A stretch of DNA of 64,000 nt. Source: Lichenostomus cassidix. Its lineage: Eukaryota > Chordata > Aves > Passeriformes > Meliphagidae. The notes beneath the pieces were generated by a model. That model saw only the letters and a program-made list of their open reading frames with translations. It did not search any database and was not told where the DNA came from. How positions within the stretch are numbered: position 1 is the stretch's first letter; every line of letters begins with the position of its first letter. This document shows positions 1 through 13,200 of this stretch, one piece after another. The translations under genes and the position numbers were made by a program. The stretch covers positions 55,704,797 through 55,768,796 of the forward strand of contig CM039184.1 in NCBI GenBank assembly GCA_008360975.2, given 5' to 3'.

Positions 1-2013
1 ATTCCAATGCATCAGTAATAGAAAAATTAGAAAAATTTTGAAACAGGATTCTCTAGAGGGAATCTTGGACTTCCAAACTTGCTTACTTTAACTCATGTAT
101 CATTAATATCTCTGGAATAAAGAAATCTTTCTGTTTATGTCTGATTACCAGGAAATTATTTGGATTTTTTTTACTGAGGGCAAAACCTATTTAAGCATTC
201 CAAACTGCACCTAACTGCGGACAATAGAAAAAAAAATCAGTTAAATTAATTATAAAACAAATGCAGGGGGAAAGTGAATAAGAAATGGACCCAGGTAGTC
301 TTAGCTGGAAAAAGTGCACACAAAGTCTGTCTGGAATGGCTTCTATGTTGCTATAATACAGACATCTAAAATTGATAACTACAACGGAAATCTATAAGCA
401 GCTGGTTAAAATACAAAATGTAATTGCATTAGCTCAGTCAATGGGGACCATTTTTCAGTCTTCAATAAAGTGGGAGAGATCCTCTCAACCCAAACCACTC
501 ATCTACAGTTGAGGCAGAAAATCTCAGGTCTTCTCTCCCACTATACCAGTAATAATAATGGAATTAGCACTTGATAAGAAAATTAATGTCTATGCCTAAA
601 GAAACCAGGCAGGAGTTTCCACTTCTGCCTATAGAGCAAAGTTCTTTTAGACCTGACTGCCTAGCAGAAGTCTGTTGTGTTTTGGACAGTGTTGGAAGTG
701 AAGACAGCGAGCTCATCTGACTGTGGTGTGTTGACCAGGCTGGCCTTGCAGAATCTGTGACTGGCAAAGGGGAGAATCTCGAGAAAAACTCTGCTGTAAA
801 ACTAAATTTACTGATCTTAAAGGCCTCATATATCCAAGGACTTTAGCTGTCTGCAAGTTATCTACCATATGTTTGGGTACATGGAAGGAATAAGTTCATA
901 ATGTACTTCAAATTGTATAAACAACTGAAGTTTTTTGTGTTTGGGTGGTTTTTTTTAAACAGACTCCAAAATGTCTTTCTTCTCCTGCTTTGCTTCCAAG
1001 ATTCTAGTTTCCTGGATCCATTTTTCTTCTGGGCAAAGGAACCAGACTATTGGATCTAGCAATTCCTTAGATCACCACATAATCTGGAATGCACAACATC
1101 CTACTGAGGATTATACAGGAGATATTAATTACATAGGTCTTAAACTAATTTCTGGATACTTTTTTTTTTTTAACAGACTGAAGAGTTTTGCCATTTTTTA
1201 TGATTATTTGGCACTGCTGCTGGAAAGAAATGGGATGTTGGCAGATCCTATATATAAACAGATGTTTCCAGCACAATGACACTTGAAATCCTGATTTACT
1301 CAAGAGAATAATCAATTCTTAAAGCAGCTTCCATGTGAATAAAAGGTCCCCAGAGTTTAAGATTCATATGTCACAATCATTTTGAATTTTAATGCAACAC
1401 AACAATAAAGAAACTAAAGCAAATTAAGACAAGTACAGTATTCACACCACAATTTCTATGTATAAATAAAGAAATTCCCAAACAGCTAAGTGTATAAACT
1501 TTATGTAGGTGGTCAGAATACTGAGGTTTATTTCAATAATAACATTGCAAGACACAGTGCAAGGAACCAATTTTAAATTCCATATAAAAAGCTGAATTTT
1601 GTTAATCCAAATTGAGCCAGATTTTTTCCAAGAACTTTATCAAAATTGCTTCTTTCAAAATCTTGCTGACATTAGAAAATGTTTAGAAAGCTTCTGAACA
1701 CCTCTGCCCATTGAAAAAGTAATTCCTTCCCTTGCAGTTCCTGAAGAGTAGTCTGACTTCATATTTCTGCAAGTGCCTTTGACATGAAGAAGTTCAGAAA
1801 GCCACCAGGAACAAGGTGTTTAACCTGTTTTACTATAGATGTTTGACTGACATAACACAAACATAAATCTAAAGCACACATCCTGTAACTTGATAGATTT
1901 GCTTTAAGTTTCTTCCTTTAAATAAAAAAACAAACAACAAAAATTTAAGTCTTTTAACAAAGTTGGCATCAAATTTCCCAAATTTCATTAGGAAAATAAT
2001 TAAATCAGGAATA
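1..2013. other. AT-rich non-coding DNA, no gene seen
   Basis: No open frame here looks like a real exon on either strand. The only local structure is a run of 12 T at 1160-1171 followed by TAACAG, which mimics a splice acceptor. The frame behind it is AT-rich with no recognisable motif. I see no repeat family I can name. Confidence 0.6.
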
Positions 2014-2625
2014 CAACACTCCAAGTCCTCTTCCCCAGGCTGCTCTCAGTGCATTCACTGCCCAGCCTGTATTTATGCTTGGGATTGCCCAAACCTAGGT
2101 GCAGCACCCTTCACTTGGCCTTGCTGGATTTCATGAGGTCCACCAGCCCAACAAAGTCCTGCTGTGTGGCATCCCTTTCCTCTAGCATTTTGACCACACC
2201 CCACAGCTCGGTGTCGTCAGCCACCTTGCTAAGATTGCACTGTCCCACTGTCCGTGTCACCGACAAAGGTGTTAAAAGGTGTCAGTCCCAATACCAAACC
2301 CAGAGGAACTCCACTTGTCACTGGACTCTACTTGGACATTGAGCCAGTGACCACAATTCTTGTGAGTGCAAACATCCAGCTAATTCCTTATCCAGTGAGA
2401 GGTTCATCCATCAAATCCATGTCTCTCTGGTTTAGAGAGAAGGATGCCTTTTAGAACAGTGTCATATGCTTTGCACAAGTCTAGTAGATGACATCAGTCT
2501 CTCCTCTCTTATGCAGCAATGCTGTAACCTCACCTTAGAAGGGCACCAAATTTGTCAGGCACAATTTTCCCTCAATGAAGCCATGCTGATGGTCAACAAT
2601 CACCTCCTTCTTTTCCATGTTCCAT
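2014..2625 (-). mobile_element. CR1 LINE fragment, end of the reverse-transcriptase region
   Basis: This is a decayed piece of the avian CR1 non-LTR retrotransposon, inserted so that its coding sense is the minus strand. Read in reverse complement, it follows the familiar CR1 ORF2 order: a degraded segment about a prompt-release GIPQGSVLGL-like motif, then the catalytic Ala-Asp-Asp of the polymerase at complement 2213-2221, then the region ending near the 'SSPAEKDLG' part of the family. The residue before Ala-Asp-Asp reads Val where CR1 normally has Phe. Frames are broken by stops and shifts, so no active enzyme is possible. The known 3' untranslated part and the repeat terminus are absent. 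Because CR1 copies usually lose the 5' side and keep the 3' end, this piece probably lost its 3' part by a later deletion. Family identity is from memory of the consensus; the edges are approximate. Confidence 0.85.
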
Positions 2626-5600
2626 GAAAATATCATACAATATAAACTGGAAATTTTTTTTTTCTATTGCTGCAGTCAAGTTCCAAGGACATAATGCACA
2701 ATAGGTACTATACAGTCATCCACTTTCAAGAAAATACTTTAATTATATGTTGCTGGCAGAGATCCAAAGAAAAGCTGGCTATCATTACTGGCTGGAGGCT
2801 TTCATCTAGTTAAATTCATAAAAAGCAATGCAAGCCTTACAAAGCAAAATAATTACCATTATCAGAAGGAAATACAACAATACTAGAGCTGGTCTTTGCT
2901 TTCCACAAGAGATGTGCTCTTTTGTTAAGACAACAGTCTTGATTTCTGTGTACTCACACAGCTAGGCTAGAGCACGTGCGAATGCTTAGAAACCTTTATT
3001 TTCTTGGGAAACAATGCTTAGCAGGGTAAAAATCATATGTTTGATGTCTCTCATTAACCATAAATTTGAAGAAAAACACCTGAAGAAAAACATTTTAGCA
3101 CAATACCTCTGTATTATCTACAGGCACCTAAGTACCTCATCTGCATGATACTGATAATGGGATCTTCATCTGCTGATTCTTAATGAAGCAGTTGTTTAAT
3201 CAGGTGCCATATGAAATAAATTGGGTGAGTGTTACAACCAAGTCTCCACTATCATTGTGAAATAATAGTAACACACATTCACAAACTCAAATAAAGAATC
3301 TCATATGCAACAAATATTAGCAAAAATAATCTGGGAAATTTTAATTTCATGTAAGTAAAATTATTCTCTCCCTTACCTGAAGAACACACTGAATTTAATC
3401 TCCCGTCCCCTATGATGGTAACTGGTGAGAAAAGAGCTAATTACATGAAAGATTTCTTGCTACTTAAAAAGTGTGCCTCCAGAGCAGTATGGAGACATTT
3501 CACTGGCTGTGGAAGGCCTTCCCCCACACAGTCACTTTACCATCTACATAAGCCTTTTAAGGGACCTCTCAGAACATCATCCTACAGCTGGTGACTACTG
3601 CACTCCCAGCACAGTCCCACTTGAAATGCCCTGATTGAGGTACTGGTACACAGACACTCCCTCTCTTCCAAATAACACAATCCTGACCAGGTGCAAAATG
3701 CCACAGAATTCCCACTGGTAGCAATTATGGTTTACAAAGAAAGGAAATGAAGAAGACCCTTTTCCCAGGATTGGGTGGTTTGAATTGCTCTGCACAATTC
3801 TCTTTTGCATGGCCCTTGCAAACACCATGGATCTGCAATGGTAAATTTTGCTTTCCAAAATAGTGTGTGCGTTATACTGAAATTCAAGACACAAGAAACG
3901 TTTTAGCTAATAAGAAAAATGGTGGGGTTTATTCCTTACACTTCTGAATTAGGTATTTTATTCAGCACCTGGAGAGATTAATGTTGTTTACAAAAAAAAA
4001 AAAAAATGGGGCAAGTGAGTTGCAAAATGCTTCCAACACCTCACGAACTTAGCTTTTCACACTGCTGACCTCAGCCACCACAAATTTTCCAGTATTGCTT
4101 TATAATCTATTAAGGAAATAAGTTTCCTGCCTTTCAGAGAAGAGGCAAAGCAATTCAGTACAAAGAACACAGCACTAGCCAACCATTACTGACAGGAAAC
4201 AGAAACTCTGCTGCTCCTTTTTACAAACAAAAATTTAAAGTTTTATTTCATGAAAATTTGGTGCATTTTTCTTGACTGCTTTCTGTATTGCTTTATGGTT
4301 GTATTATTTCTCTTGATGCTTATATAAGACTTTTTGGAAACATTTTTTTTCTTTGGAAACTGATTTTCTGATGATAGCAGACAGTTATTTGAAATATCTT
4401 GTTTCATTCTCTTTTATATCAGAATTTTGTAATTCTTTAGCAAAATACAAACACAAGCTTGTTTTCATTCTTTTTCATAATTATGGACCTTGGTGAATCT
4501 TTAGCATTACCAGGCATCTTTCTTAATTAATTTTCGAGGTGATGTGAATCATTCTTTTCTGTGAGTTCATGAATTATGTATTGTATTGCATACTATGCTC
4601 AGTCATGTGATTATTAATATCTCTCACACGGCTCTTAATCATTCAAGGTTGTCTTTTTTCCTATGCAGATGAATAATTTCTTCTACTCCACCCAAAGGTT
4701 TTGTTCTTCCCTGCAGCAGTTTGAACTGTTCAATACTCCCTTGGGCTTGAAGACAGAGGCAGCCATGCAGCCAGATACTCAGCACCTCCTGGGACTACTG
4801 AGGTCCTTTGGGCTCCTGAGGTCCACCTGTTCTGACTGTCACTGATGCCAGCTGTCAGGGAAGTGCTGAGTGCTTCCAAGAGAGTGCACAACACTTTGCA
4901 GGACTGATCACAAATATCCAAAGGGCTGGGTGTTCGTGTTACATGGCTTTGATTAAGATACCAGAACTGTCCCTCCTGGCTGTCATAGACCTTGGCAGCA
5001 CTAAGTGCTGTACAAGGAGCAGACGGAGTTAATTACCAGTTTTGAAGCCCACCCTCTTTCTCAGCTGTCAGTCGTGGTAATACTGGGAAGCAGAAGTTCC
5101 TTTTGCTGTTTGCACGTGTTCAGCAAAAAGACAAAAGCTTTTCTCCCCTGAGGCCCTGGGAATGTCTAGGGCAAATCTGCAGTAGGGGCAGAGCCTCCCC
5201 ATCCTTCTCTAGGACCAGCAACACGCTGCTTCTGACCTTACTCTCACCTTACCCACCCACCATCCAGGTATTTTTTTTCATTCACCTCATGCTAAATTAC
5301 AACCACGAACTTCATTTGTCTTCACGTCACTAAAAGCTTTGTACTGCACCTGATCCAGCAGGCCAATAAAGTGTAATCTCTTTTTAAGAAATTGTGTCTA
5401 ATGCAGTAATATTTTACTGAGTATGAGGGTATCACCTTTATTAGAATCGAAGACTTCAGACAAGAACCAGGGTATCAGAGGAAAAGTGTTAATTTTTTGC
5501 TATTTGTGTCTCACAATACCAATAACAGGCCATTTTTCTGGATTTTTTTTAGGAGCAGGAGTCAGTGAAAAAAACTATCCCTTTCCACATTTTGAGGCCC

Positions 5601-7757
5601 CTTTAAAGCGCAGATTAGCAGCATATTTTTCTTACTGGGAATATATCCCTGTATATATAAATTATGTTTCTATTATGGAATTTAAAGGAAAATTTCTGAG
5701 AATTCCAAAGAAAGTTCATGCCACCAGGAAAATAAAAATCAGTATGCAAAGGAATTCATGGCTGATTACTAGAGAGGAGTAGAATGTGAAAGCTCTGGGG
5801 TTTTTCCCAGATTTAAAGATTTTGAAAGTTTTTCTTTCTTCAAAACCAGACAATAGTAAGAAAAGAATAATTTCTGGAAAAATTCTATTCTTCACATTTA
5901 TTAAAAATCATCCTTAGATGCAATGTTTATTTTGTAGTAGTATTTTACACCCCACATCATTCCTAACTTCAAGATTTGAGTATAGATGTCTCACATTATT
6001 AATTTGTTAATCCTCGTGCAGGGCAGTCTCAGACTCACACTCTTGTTTGACTTCAACAAAATAACATTCTGACAAACTGAAAATATATCAACTAGTTCTA
6101 TTAATCAGTGTAGTTTAGGACAAATTGAAATGAACATTTTGATTTATTTATACATTTTGCTGAGTTTTAAAGGAACTGCAGAAAAACAAAAAAAAAAAAA
6201 AATAGAAACTAAAATGGGGCACTTGTGTAGAGCACACTGCACAGAGGGAAGGGTGAGGTGATCCTCATTTCTCCCAGAGAGGGAAGATGATGTCCTTCCC
6301 CAAAGAGAGGTTCTAAAGGCATTGCTTACATCTTTAATCCACAGACTACTTGTGGAAAACACAACCTTAATAAACTGACTGATCAAACCAGAGCATATAG
6401 CTGGATCATTTAGTGCATTATGAATCTTTTCCTGTAACAGTAGCAAGGTCTGTAGATACAAGAATATACATAAATTTCATACTGATACTGACATGTTTTC
6501 CCAAACTCTTGAACACAAAACCTGTGCTGGGAACCACAGGACGTTTCTAAAAATATCACAAGAGTGAGTAACATTTGGAGACCTGACTTCTGCAAGGAGG
6601 ATAAATCATCCTTCCTAAAATATTATAAACAAGCATGGATGTTACAAAAAAAAAATTACAAACTATGTGCGAAGTGTGGATGCTGTTGCACTCTGGCAGA
6701 AATGGCCAGTACAAAATAGCAGTGAAATGATGGCACTGTGGGACAACAGTGTGTCCTGATCCAGCCTCTGGCCTCTCTGGGTCACCTCTGTGCCTGACAG
6801 TTGCTCTGCAGAAAGCTAAATCTCTGCCAAAATTATAGGATCCCGATATTTTTCAGGCTCTATTTGACACAGCAGTGGTGGACTGAGGAACTCAGTATTT
6901 TAGCATTCCAGTCCAGCTGGACTGCAGGAATGAAATATTGACTTAGCCAGCAAACAGGCCATTACAGGGAGTGCCCCAGGCTCTTGCCTGACCAGAATGG
7001 GTTTTGACAGCTAAAGCTCTGTCTCTCATTTTGTTTCTGTCCATTGCTTGATCAAGGGCCTTTAAAGCTAAGTCTGTGTCTATGTTATCAGTTTATGAAA
7101 TGGGTCAGTTAGTCAGGAAATTCATTACAGGCACTGCTGTTAAGTGGTTTACCTCTGCTTGAGTTTCTGCATTCTGTTTAGTGTGTGTGCTTCCATATAT
7201 TCCATTAAATGTACTCTGCAGAACTCTGTGCAATGGCCACATGGTAAAAACACAGCATGCCATTTATGAAAACAAGATTTCATTAAACAGTAATAAATAT
7301 AAATCTTTCAGGGGAAAAGAACTGGTGTCTTCATGGTACAGTGCAAGTCTGGCAGCCAAAACACCCCTGCACTCAAGAGATTTACTTTGAAAACAGCTAA
7401 TGGGAGAAAAGGTAACCTCCCCCCCAAAGCTGAGCAAAGTGTGCACTTGGAAGAAGTTGCTTTGCCTCTTCCACCTTGACAGCCTCCTTTCAAACTCACA
7501 TTTCAATAGCTCTGACTGGGGTGTCTCCCCAAGCTTGGATGCAATAAACAGGTTTTGCTTTTATATGAACATGGTATTTTTATGAACTGCTATCATGCAC
7601 ACCACTGATTATTCAAATAACTTCAAGGAGTTTTGCATATTTCTGTTTTAATGAGAAGTGCATTAATTTTAGAGTTATCATCCTCTTAATGGAGGCAAAC
7701 CACTTGTTAATATCATGTATGGCATCAACTGCAAACAGCATCTTGCTGAACTAAAAG
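2626..7757. other. AT-rich non-coding DNA with two poly(A) runs
   Basis: No supported gene. Runs of 15 A occur at 3992-4006 and 6188-6202. A frame of 119 codons at 5423-5782 passes an acceptor-like TTTTTTTTAG at about 5550. Its peptide is not recognisable and its length is expected by chance in DNA this AT-rich. Slightly GC-richer patches at about 3470-3760 and 4680-5330 hold nothing I can name. Confidence 0.5.
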
Positions 7758-7880
7758 GCTTTAATGTGCTAGACCAGTGGCCAAAGAATCAGTCGCCATG
7801 GCAACTCTATATTAAGTTTCCCTGCTACAACAATTGTGAAGACTATTCAATCACAACTCATTTCAGCTGAATTCTTTTAT
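7758..7880. promoter_or_regulatory. Candidate conserved regulatory element with an RFX X-box
   Basis: The palindrome GTCGCCATGGCAAC at 7792-7805 fits the X-box consensus GTNRCC-N2-RGYAAC bound by RFX winged-helix factors at every defined position, with a 2-base spacer. Around it lie an ACAATTGTGAA segment (about 7829-7839), which holds an E-box-like core, and a TTCAGCTGAA palindrome (about 7863-7872). The dense, non-repetitive word structure looks like a conserved non-coding element, but conservation cannot be judged from one sequence. X-boxes are known near ciliary and MHC class II genes; nothing here says which gene would be the target. Confidence 0.4.
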
Positions 7881-8040
7881 ATTTCTAAATGGATCCCATA
7901 AATATTTCCACTTCCGACATTTTGTCTTAGTTTTAGGAGAAAAGACAAACATAGGAAAATGAAAGGCCAAATGAAAGGCTGACTTTGGAAAGGTTACTGT
8001 GAGGATTAAGGATTAACCATTTTACATCCTTGGTTTAAAT

Positions 8041-8215
8041 AAAAAACAGAAAGGGAAAGGGAAAAGAAGAGAAAGAGAAGAAAGAGAAAGAAAGAAAGAG
8101 AAAGAGAAAGAGAGGAGACAAACACAGAGATAAAGATAGAGAGATAAAGATAAGATAAAGATAATGAAAGATAAAGATGATAAAGATAAAAATACAAATA
8201 AAAATACAAATTAGT
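8041..8215 (+). repeat. Purine-rich simple repeat, GAAA grading into GATAAA
   Basis: The plus strand is entirely purine from 8048 to 8118, mixing GAAA, GAGAAA and AAAGGG units. It then turns into imperfect GATAAA units to about 8190 and ends in AAATACAAATA units. The complement gives apparent open frames rich in Ser, Phe and Leu, which are artefacts of the repeat. A 71-base all-purine run can form triplex DNA under torsion; that is general knowledge and has not been shown here. Confidence 0.9.
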
Positions 8216-10130
8216 GTTGATATGTGTAAAATTTTAGATACAGCATCTACCCACAAAGCCCTGGCAGAGTCCATCATCTATTCTATTAAGATTTTATCAG
8301 ATCAGTTATTCATCTCCGAACTTTCACAATGTATCTGGAGGCAGGTTCTTCTTAACTAGCAAAAATACTGCTTGCTCTTATCACTGAGTGTACATACCCA
8401 CCTGTGGACAGCAGCTTTCTTATCTCTCAGGTTGCTCAGTGCCTTGCAGGGATCAGCAGATGGAACAGCAAAGAGAATAAAGAAAGTGGAAAACTCCTGG
8501 TTCCAACTACCTCCTGCACAATGCCCCTTTCTATTAAGAGCTTCTCCTAAAAGTTTCTCACATCCCTTTGTAACTGGATATCCAAACACATGGCTGTTTC
8601 CCATTTGTGGGCTGAACAGAGTTCTTTGCTGGTCAGTTTTAGAAGTAGTTTGACTGATGTGAATAGCCAGATACTTGATTCTTGTGCTGAATTACTGCAA
8701 CATGCAAGCAAAGAAAGAAATTGTGTATTTCAGAGAAACCTCCACCTGATGCAAGTGCAACTGCCCACCAGCTGAGGTACCATGAGAATATCACAGCATG
8801 GCTCCAATCTCTGCACTGATTCCCCTCTAAAAATAGCCAAATGCATGTTGCCATCATGATTAATTGGACTCTGTCACAGGACTGACCTTCAGAATCTGAG
8901 ATCACCTCTTTGTCCATGACCCCTGCTTTCTGTAGGTAATTCTTCTCACTGGAACCACAAGTCAGTGGTTGACAGGCATAAAATTGCCACAATGAGGACA
9001 AGATTTTTTGAATACTAGGTAAAATTTTGGAAATCATTTCTAAAGAAATTAAAGCAGCCACAGAACTTCAACTGCTTTCAGAAATAATAATGCCTTCCAC
9101 ATTTCCCAAAATAAATTACATGAAACTTTTAAAATAACTGATCACTGTCTATGGACATATCAATATAGAGAGAGAAAGAAAATTACTCCTGAATATTCCC
9201 TGAGTGGCTCAAACATACATGCCTTTGTAAGAGAGCCTACACAGTCATTAATACATGTGTACACTATAATAATCTGCAAAATTTCTGTTATGATTTCAAT
9301 CATCTCTGTTTCCCAATGTCAGGATCACATAAGCCCAAAGCTTCAGATCAAAAGCTGAAGTGGAATTTATTTTCCGTAACTTACAGAACTTACTTATTTT
9401 CCATACTACTAAAAATGCTAAACAAACATACTTTTACATTTTGTGGAGTAGAGGTCCCACCCCCTTCTTATACAGGTACACACTGCTAATAATTAACATA
9501 AATATTGATGAAAATGTGTGTTACTGTAGCAGATTTATTCCTGAGGTCAAAGCCTTATATTAATTTAAAATGGTAATCTAGTTAGAACAAAAGATCTGAG
9601 AGTTTTAACTCTATTCTAACTTCTGGTTTGCTTATAAAACATACAGGCAGGAAAGAGGGTTGTGGTTTCAGGTTTCCACTAAAATACTTAGCACATATCC
9701 ATTTGTGCTTATTAAAAAAACCACATACTTTAATCTGACCATCTCTGAAAGACGTAGGTGGGGTCTTTTTAGGTTCCATGCCACATTTACTTATTTTAAT
9801 GAATTGATACTACGAACAGCAGCAACAATAACATCCTGAAACCACATCAAGCATCACATGAAATTAAAATTTGAGCTTGAATCATTCTACTTATCATTAC
9901 TAATCTACCAGTCATTATAGGTATTTCTGCTTAATCCTTCTTTCCTGTAATATCTTGAGGTTTGACTGCAATATGGGGGCAAATTCATTTAAAAACATGA
10001 GACACCAAATGAATGTCTACAGGTAAAATGTCTTACAGCAATGAAGTGTCCATTTATTTTAAAAGCAGCAAGGTTTAATGGAACATTACTGAAGCTTTTA
10101 ATCATTCCTCAAGATATTTCAGGCCTTTTC
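8216..10130. other. Non-coding DNA, no gene seen
   Basis: A frame of 140 codons on the minus strand at 8639-9061 is among the longest in the window. Its translation has no repeated or family-like motif, and it overlaps other unrelated open frames on the plus strand (8372-8653). I take both as chance. No repeat or RNA gene was recognised in the rest. Confidence 0.5.
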
Positions 10131-10240
10131 TCCTGGGAGCCTTGTCTGCAGGGATCCCAGAGCTAAACTGCACACAAAATGCTATTTCAGAAAGGGTTGA
10201 GGTAGTTCACGATGAAATTAAATTGCAGAACCCTCACAGC

Positions 10241-10255
10241 AATAAACTACAGTTA

Positions 10256-10290
<35 letters not shown>
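10241..10290 (+). repeat. Poly(A) run of 34 bases preceded by AATAAA
   Basis: AATAAA lies at 10241-10246. After ten further bases an uninterrupted run of 34 A spans 10257-10290. This spacing equals that of a polyadenylation signal and tail, so the run could be the end of a reverse-transcribed mRNA. It could also be ordinary poly(A) growth, since AATAAA is common in AT-rich DNA. No coding remnant was recognised upstream. An 8-base match, CCACCAGC, lies just after the run (10291) and at about 8764, which is weak as a target-site duplication. Confidence 0.6.
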
Positions 10291-10292
<2 letters not shown>

Positions 10293-13200
10293 ACCAGCAC
10301 TTTACATAAAAGCCTTTGTCTTTAACCACTTTCAGTAGATTAGAGGTTTAATTACAGTAAGTTGAGGCAAGGCCAAACTCCACTTCCACTGGAGTTAAAA
10401 TTACTTCAGAGGAACCAACATTTTGCCATGAGCATCAAATCAACATGTTTCAATAAAGCTCTTTACCTCAATATCTCCATGTTTTATAGATATTTCTCTC
10501 AATAAGCAGAATTTATTAACTTGGATCCACTGGCTCAGTTAAGTATGGCTTCATTGCTTTTGAATCAGATGTGAATTATGTCCTCAGAAACAGTCCTACA
10601 AAAGACAGTGTTTGCAAAAGCTTAATTAGACTTATCCATGATCTACTTTGTGTTTGAGCTGCAGGTCCATAAAATGAGCAAAAGTACCCCCATTTCTCTA
10701 CTTAGCAGCTCCTAGGAAGCAGCACCTTTGCTAGTCAGCTCATCTAAAGTCCAAATAGTTTCCAGTCACAGAAACACAATTACATGTACTAATTAATTGC
10801 AAATAAATACTAATAAATGTCCTTGGCATACTATTACTTCAGCTAACAATTTCCCAAATAGTTCCTCTGCACAGTCCAAGAGGCAGAGCTTTCCCAGAGC
10901 TATTCCCAGGTGGAACCATGCAGGCATTTAGATACAGGGATGCAGGCTTTCCTTCTTCCCTTGGCCACCATATGCAGGGCTGTTCTCAGCTATGGTTCAT
11001 TTGCTAACACAGATGTGGCCTTTGAGACTATTCAAAGCAGAAATTTCCCACGGCAGGCGTTGCTCTGAGCCAGCCTGGTCACTCTGACCACTGTGCAGTG
11101 CCGGGCCTCCTGGAGGACTCTTCTTTCTTGTTTTGAGCATAGGATTCTTCAGAAAACAAGGTCCAAGCAGGTCCTCTTTAGCTCTTGTCCTAGGTCTCCC
11201 AGGTCATGACATTCCCATGGGTTCTCACCAGAGGAAAGTCCAATCTTTCATGAGAATAGCCTGGAACCAGGTCATTGTGCATACAGCAGGGTCCCCCAGC
11301 CATGCAGATGTACCTGTATGGTATTCTGTATTCTTCCTTACAAAGGTATTCCTCCTTACAAAGAGTCACTGTCATCCTGTCCCTCTTATCTACTACATAA
11401 TTCCAGAGCTTTCACCTAACTCAGTATGACTAAAAGATGGCAAACCCAGCCACACCTGGTTTTCTACAAATGAAAACATACAGTGAAAGAGCATTGGAGC
11501 ACAAATTATAATGTTCAGAGTATTGCATTTTTACATAAAACAAGGGCTATATCTCTACTTATAGCTAGATTATTTCATCATTATTCATGCCTTTTTAAGA
11601 TATACTATGGGCATCTTCTAGGGGCCAACAGTTAGTACTCCATGAGCTGAGTATTCTATAAGCAGTTTCAAATAAAAGTCCTTTCTCCTGCGATACAGGT
11701 GATTAGTTAATCAGTTGAAGTCAGCACATCCAGAATATTTACTGGGCTTAATGAACAGTGATTTCTAGGAAGTATAGTTTAATCACTAGATTGCTCCAAA
11801 TGTAATTTACTACAAAGCTGGTAAATATAATTACACAAACATCTATGAGGTGAATTAATACACAATAATATTCACAAATGCTGTTTGGATTTGAACATTA
11901 CAATATATTTCAAACACACAGGGAAATTACCTAAACTAAGTAAAAACACTGTACTTTTGCAGCTTCATTTATTTCAATCTGTCTCATCTGCCTATAAAAT
12001 TTTCTATAATTTGAAAATGCACTTTGTGATTAGAACACTGTAAATCACAGGTCTTATATGGTAAAAACAGTTGTTCCAAAATCTCCTGTAATTCTTCAGA
12101 TCATGTGCATAATATTATCACTTTATTTTCTGGGTGGTTTCAAAATGAAAACCAGTTAAAAATTATTGTTCAAAAACCCAGTACTAAGAAAGCAATAAAG
12201 AAACTCTTACATTTATGACTGCATGTATACATATGTATAAATATAGATTCATATTCATACAAGAACTTTTAAAGCTATCTAAATAGCTGAGTTGAGATAA
12301 AACAGTGAATAAGCACATCCTATGACTATAATGTCTTCAGGCACTGAAGATGAAGAGTATTTTCAGCTGCAGGGGAAGTCAGTGGAGGAGGGACCTTACA
12401 CATTTCAGAGGAGAATGTGAACACTTCAAAGACTGCAGCAGTCAGGAAAAATGAAGATTCACACCTTTTTTTGTTCATAGGGCACTTCAAATATTAGAGA
12501 AGAACAGAGAAACCTGAAAGCAGTTTTAGATGTTTGGGGAGAGTTTTTACAACCCTGTGAAAAGCTCAGGTTGTCTGTTTAACAGTAAGTTGTAAATAAC
12601 ACATGGCAAATGATGAATGTGGTTTTGGTCATGAAGAATTTAAGAGCACACCTCATTTAAACATCTCTAGAGAGTGAGAATTGAAAGTTAGGCAGCTGTG
12701 GGATTATCTAATGCAGAAGTGACTTGTCACCTTGTTTAGAGCGCCTGGTGTCCAAGGCAATGGAGCCACATCTGAACTACATGAGACCTTCTGCCTCTCA
12801 GGGGAGTTAATTTTTTGGACATACTATCAAGATACCATGGTCAAACAGATTCCAAGGGCAAAGTGAGCTGCGTTGAAGCACAGGCCAAGGAAAGACATTA
12901 CATTATTTGCATGATCAAGGTAGACCAATACAGATTTTATTACATAAGGATTAATGTATAGATCCTCTAGCTTTTCCCAGCATGTGATCAATCCTCTACA
13001 ATTTACTGAAATTAGGGTCTTCATTCTGCTCAAAATCTTCCTTATTTTAACAACCCATTGTGTACGACAGTAACCTAGGCTGAGGAGTCCAGTCCATTTT
13101 CTGCATGGGTATATGCACATAAACATTCACAGTTCAGACAACACCTAGGTAACTGATCTAGATGACCTTATTTTTATAACTTGAATTGGTCCTGAGACCA

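Noticed and set aside
2049..2454. Two plus-strand open frames
   Set aside because: They are the CR1 element read backwards.
5423..5782. 119-codon frame crossing a T8AG acceptor-like site
   Set aside because: AT-driven codons, no motif, and T-runs followed by AG are frequent here.
8006..8277. Minus-strand Ser/Leu/Phe-rich frames that look like membrane proteins
   Set aside because: They are the complement of the GAAA/GATAAA simple repeat.
8639..9061. 140-codon minus-strand frame
   Set aside because: Unrecognisable translation with no splice context, and other unrelated frames are open in the neighbourhood.
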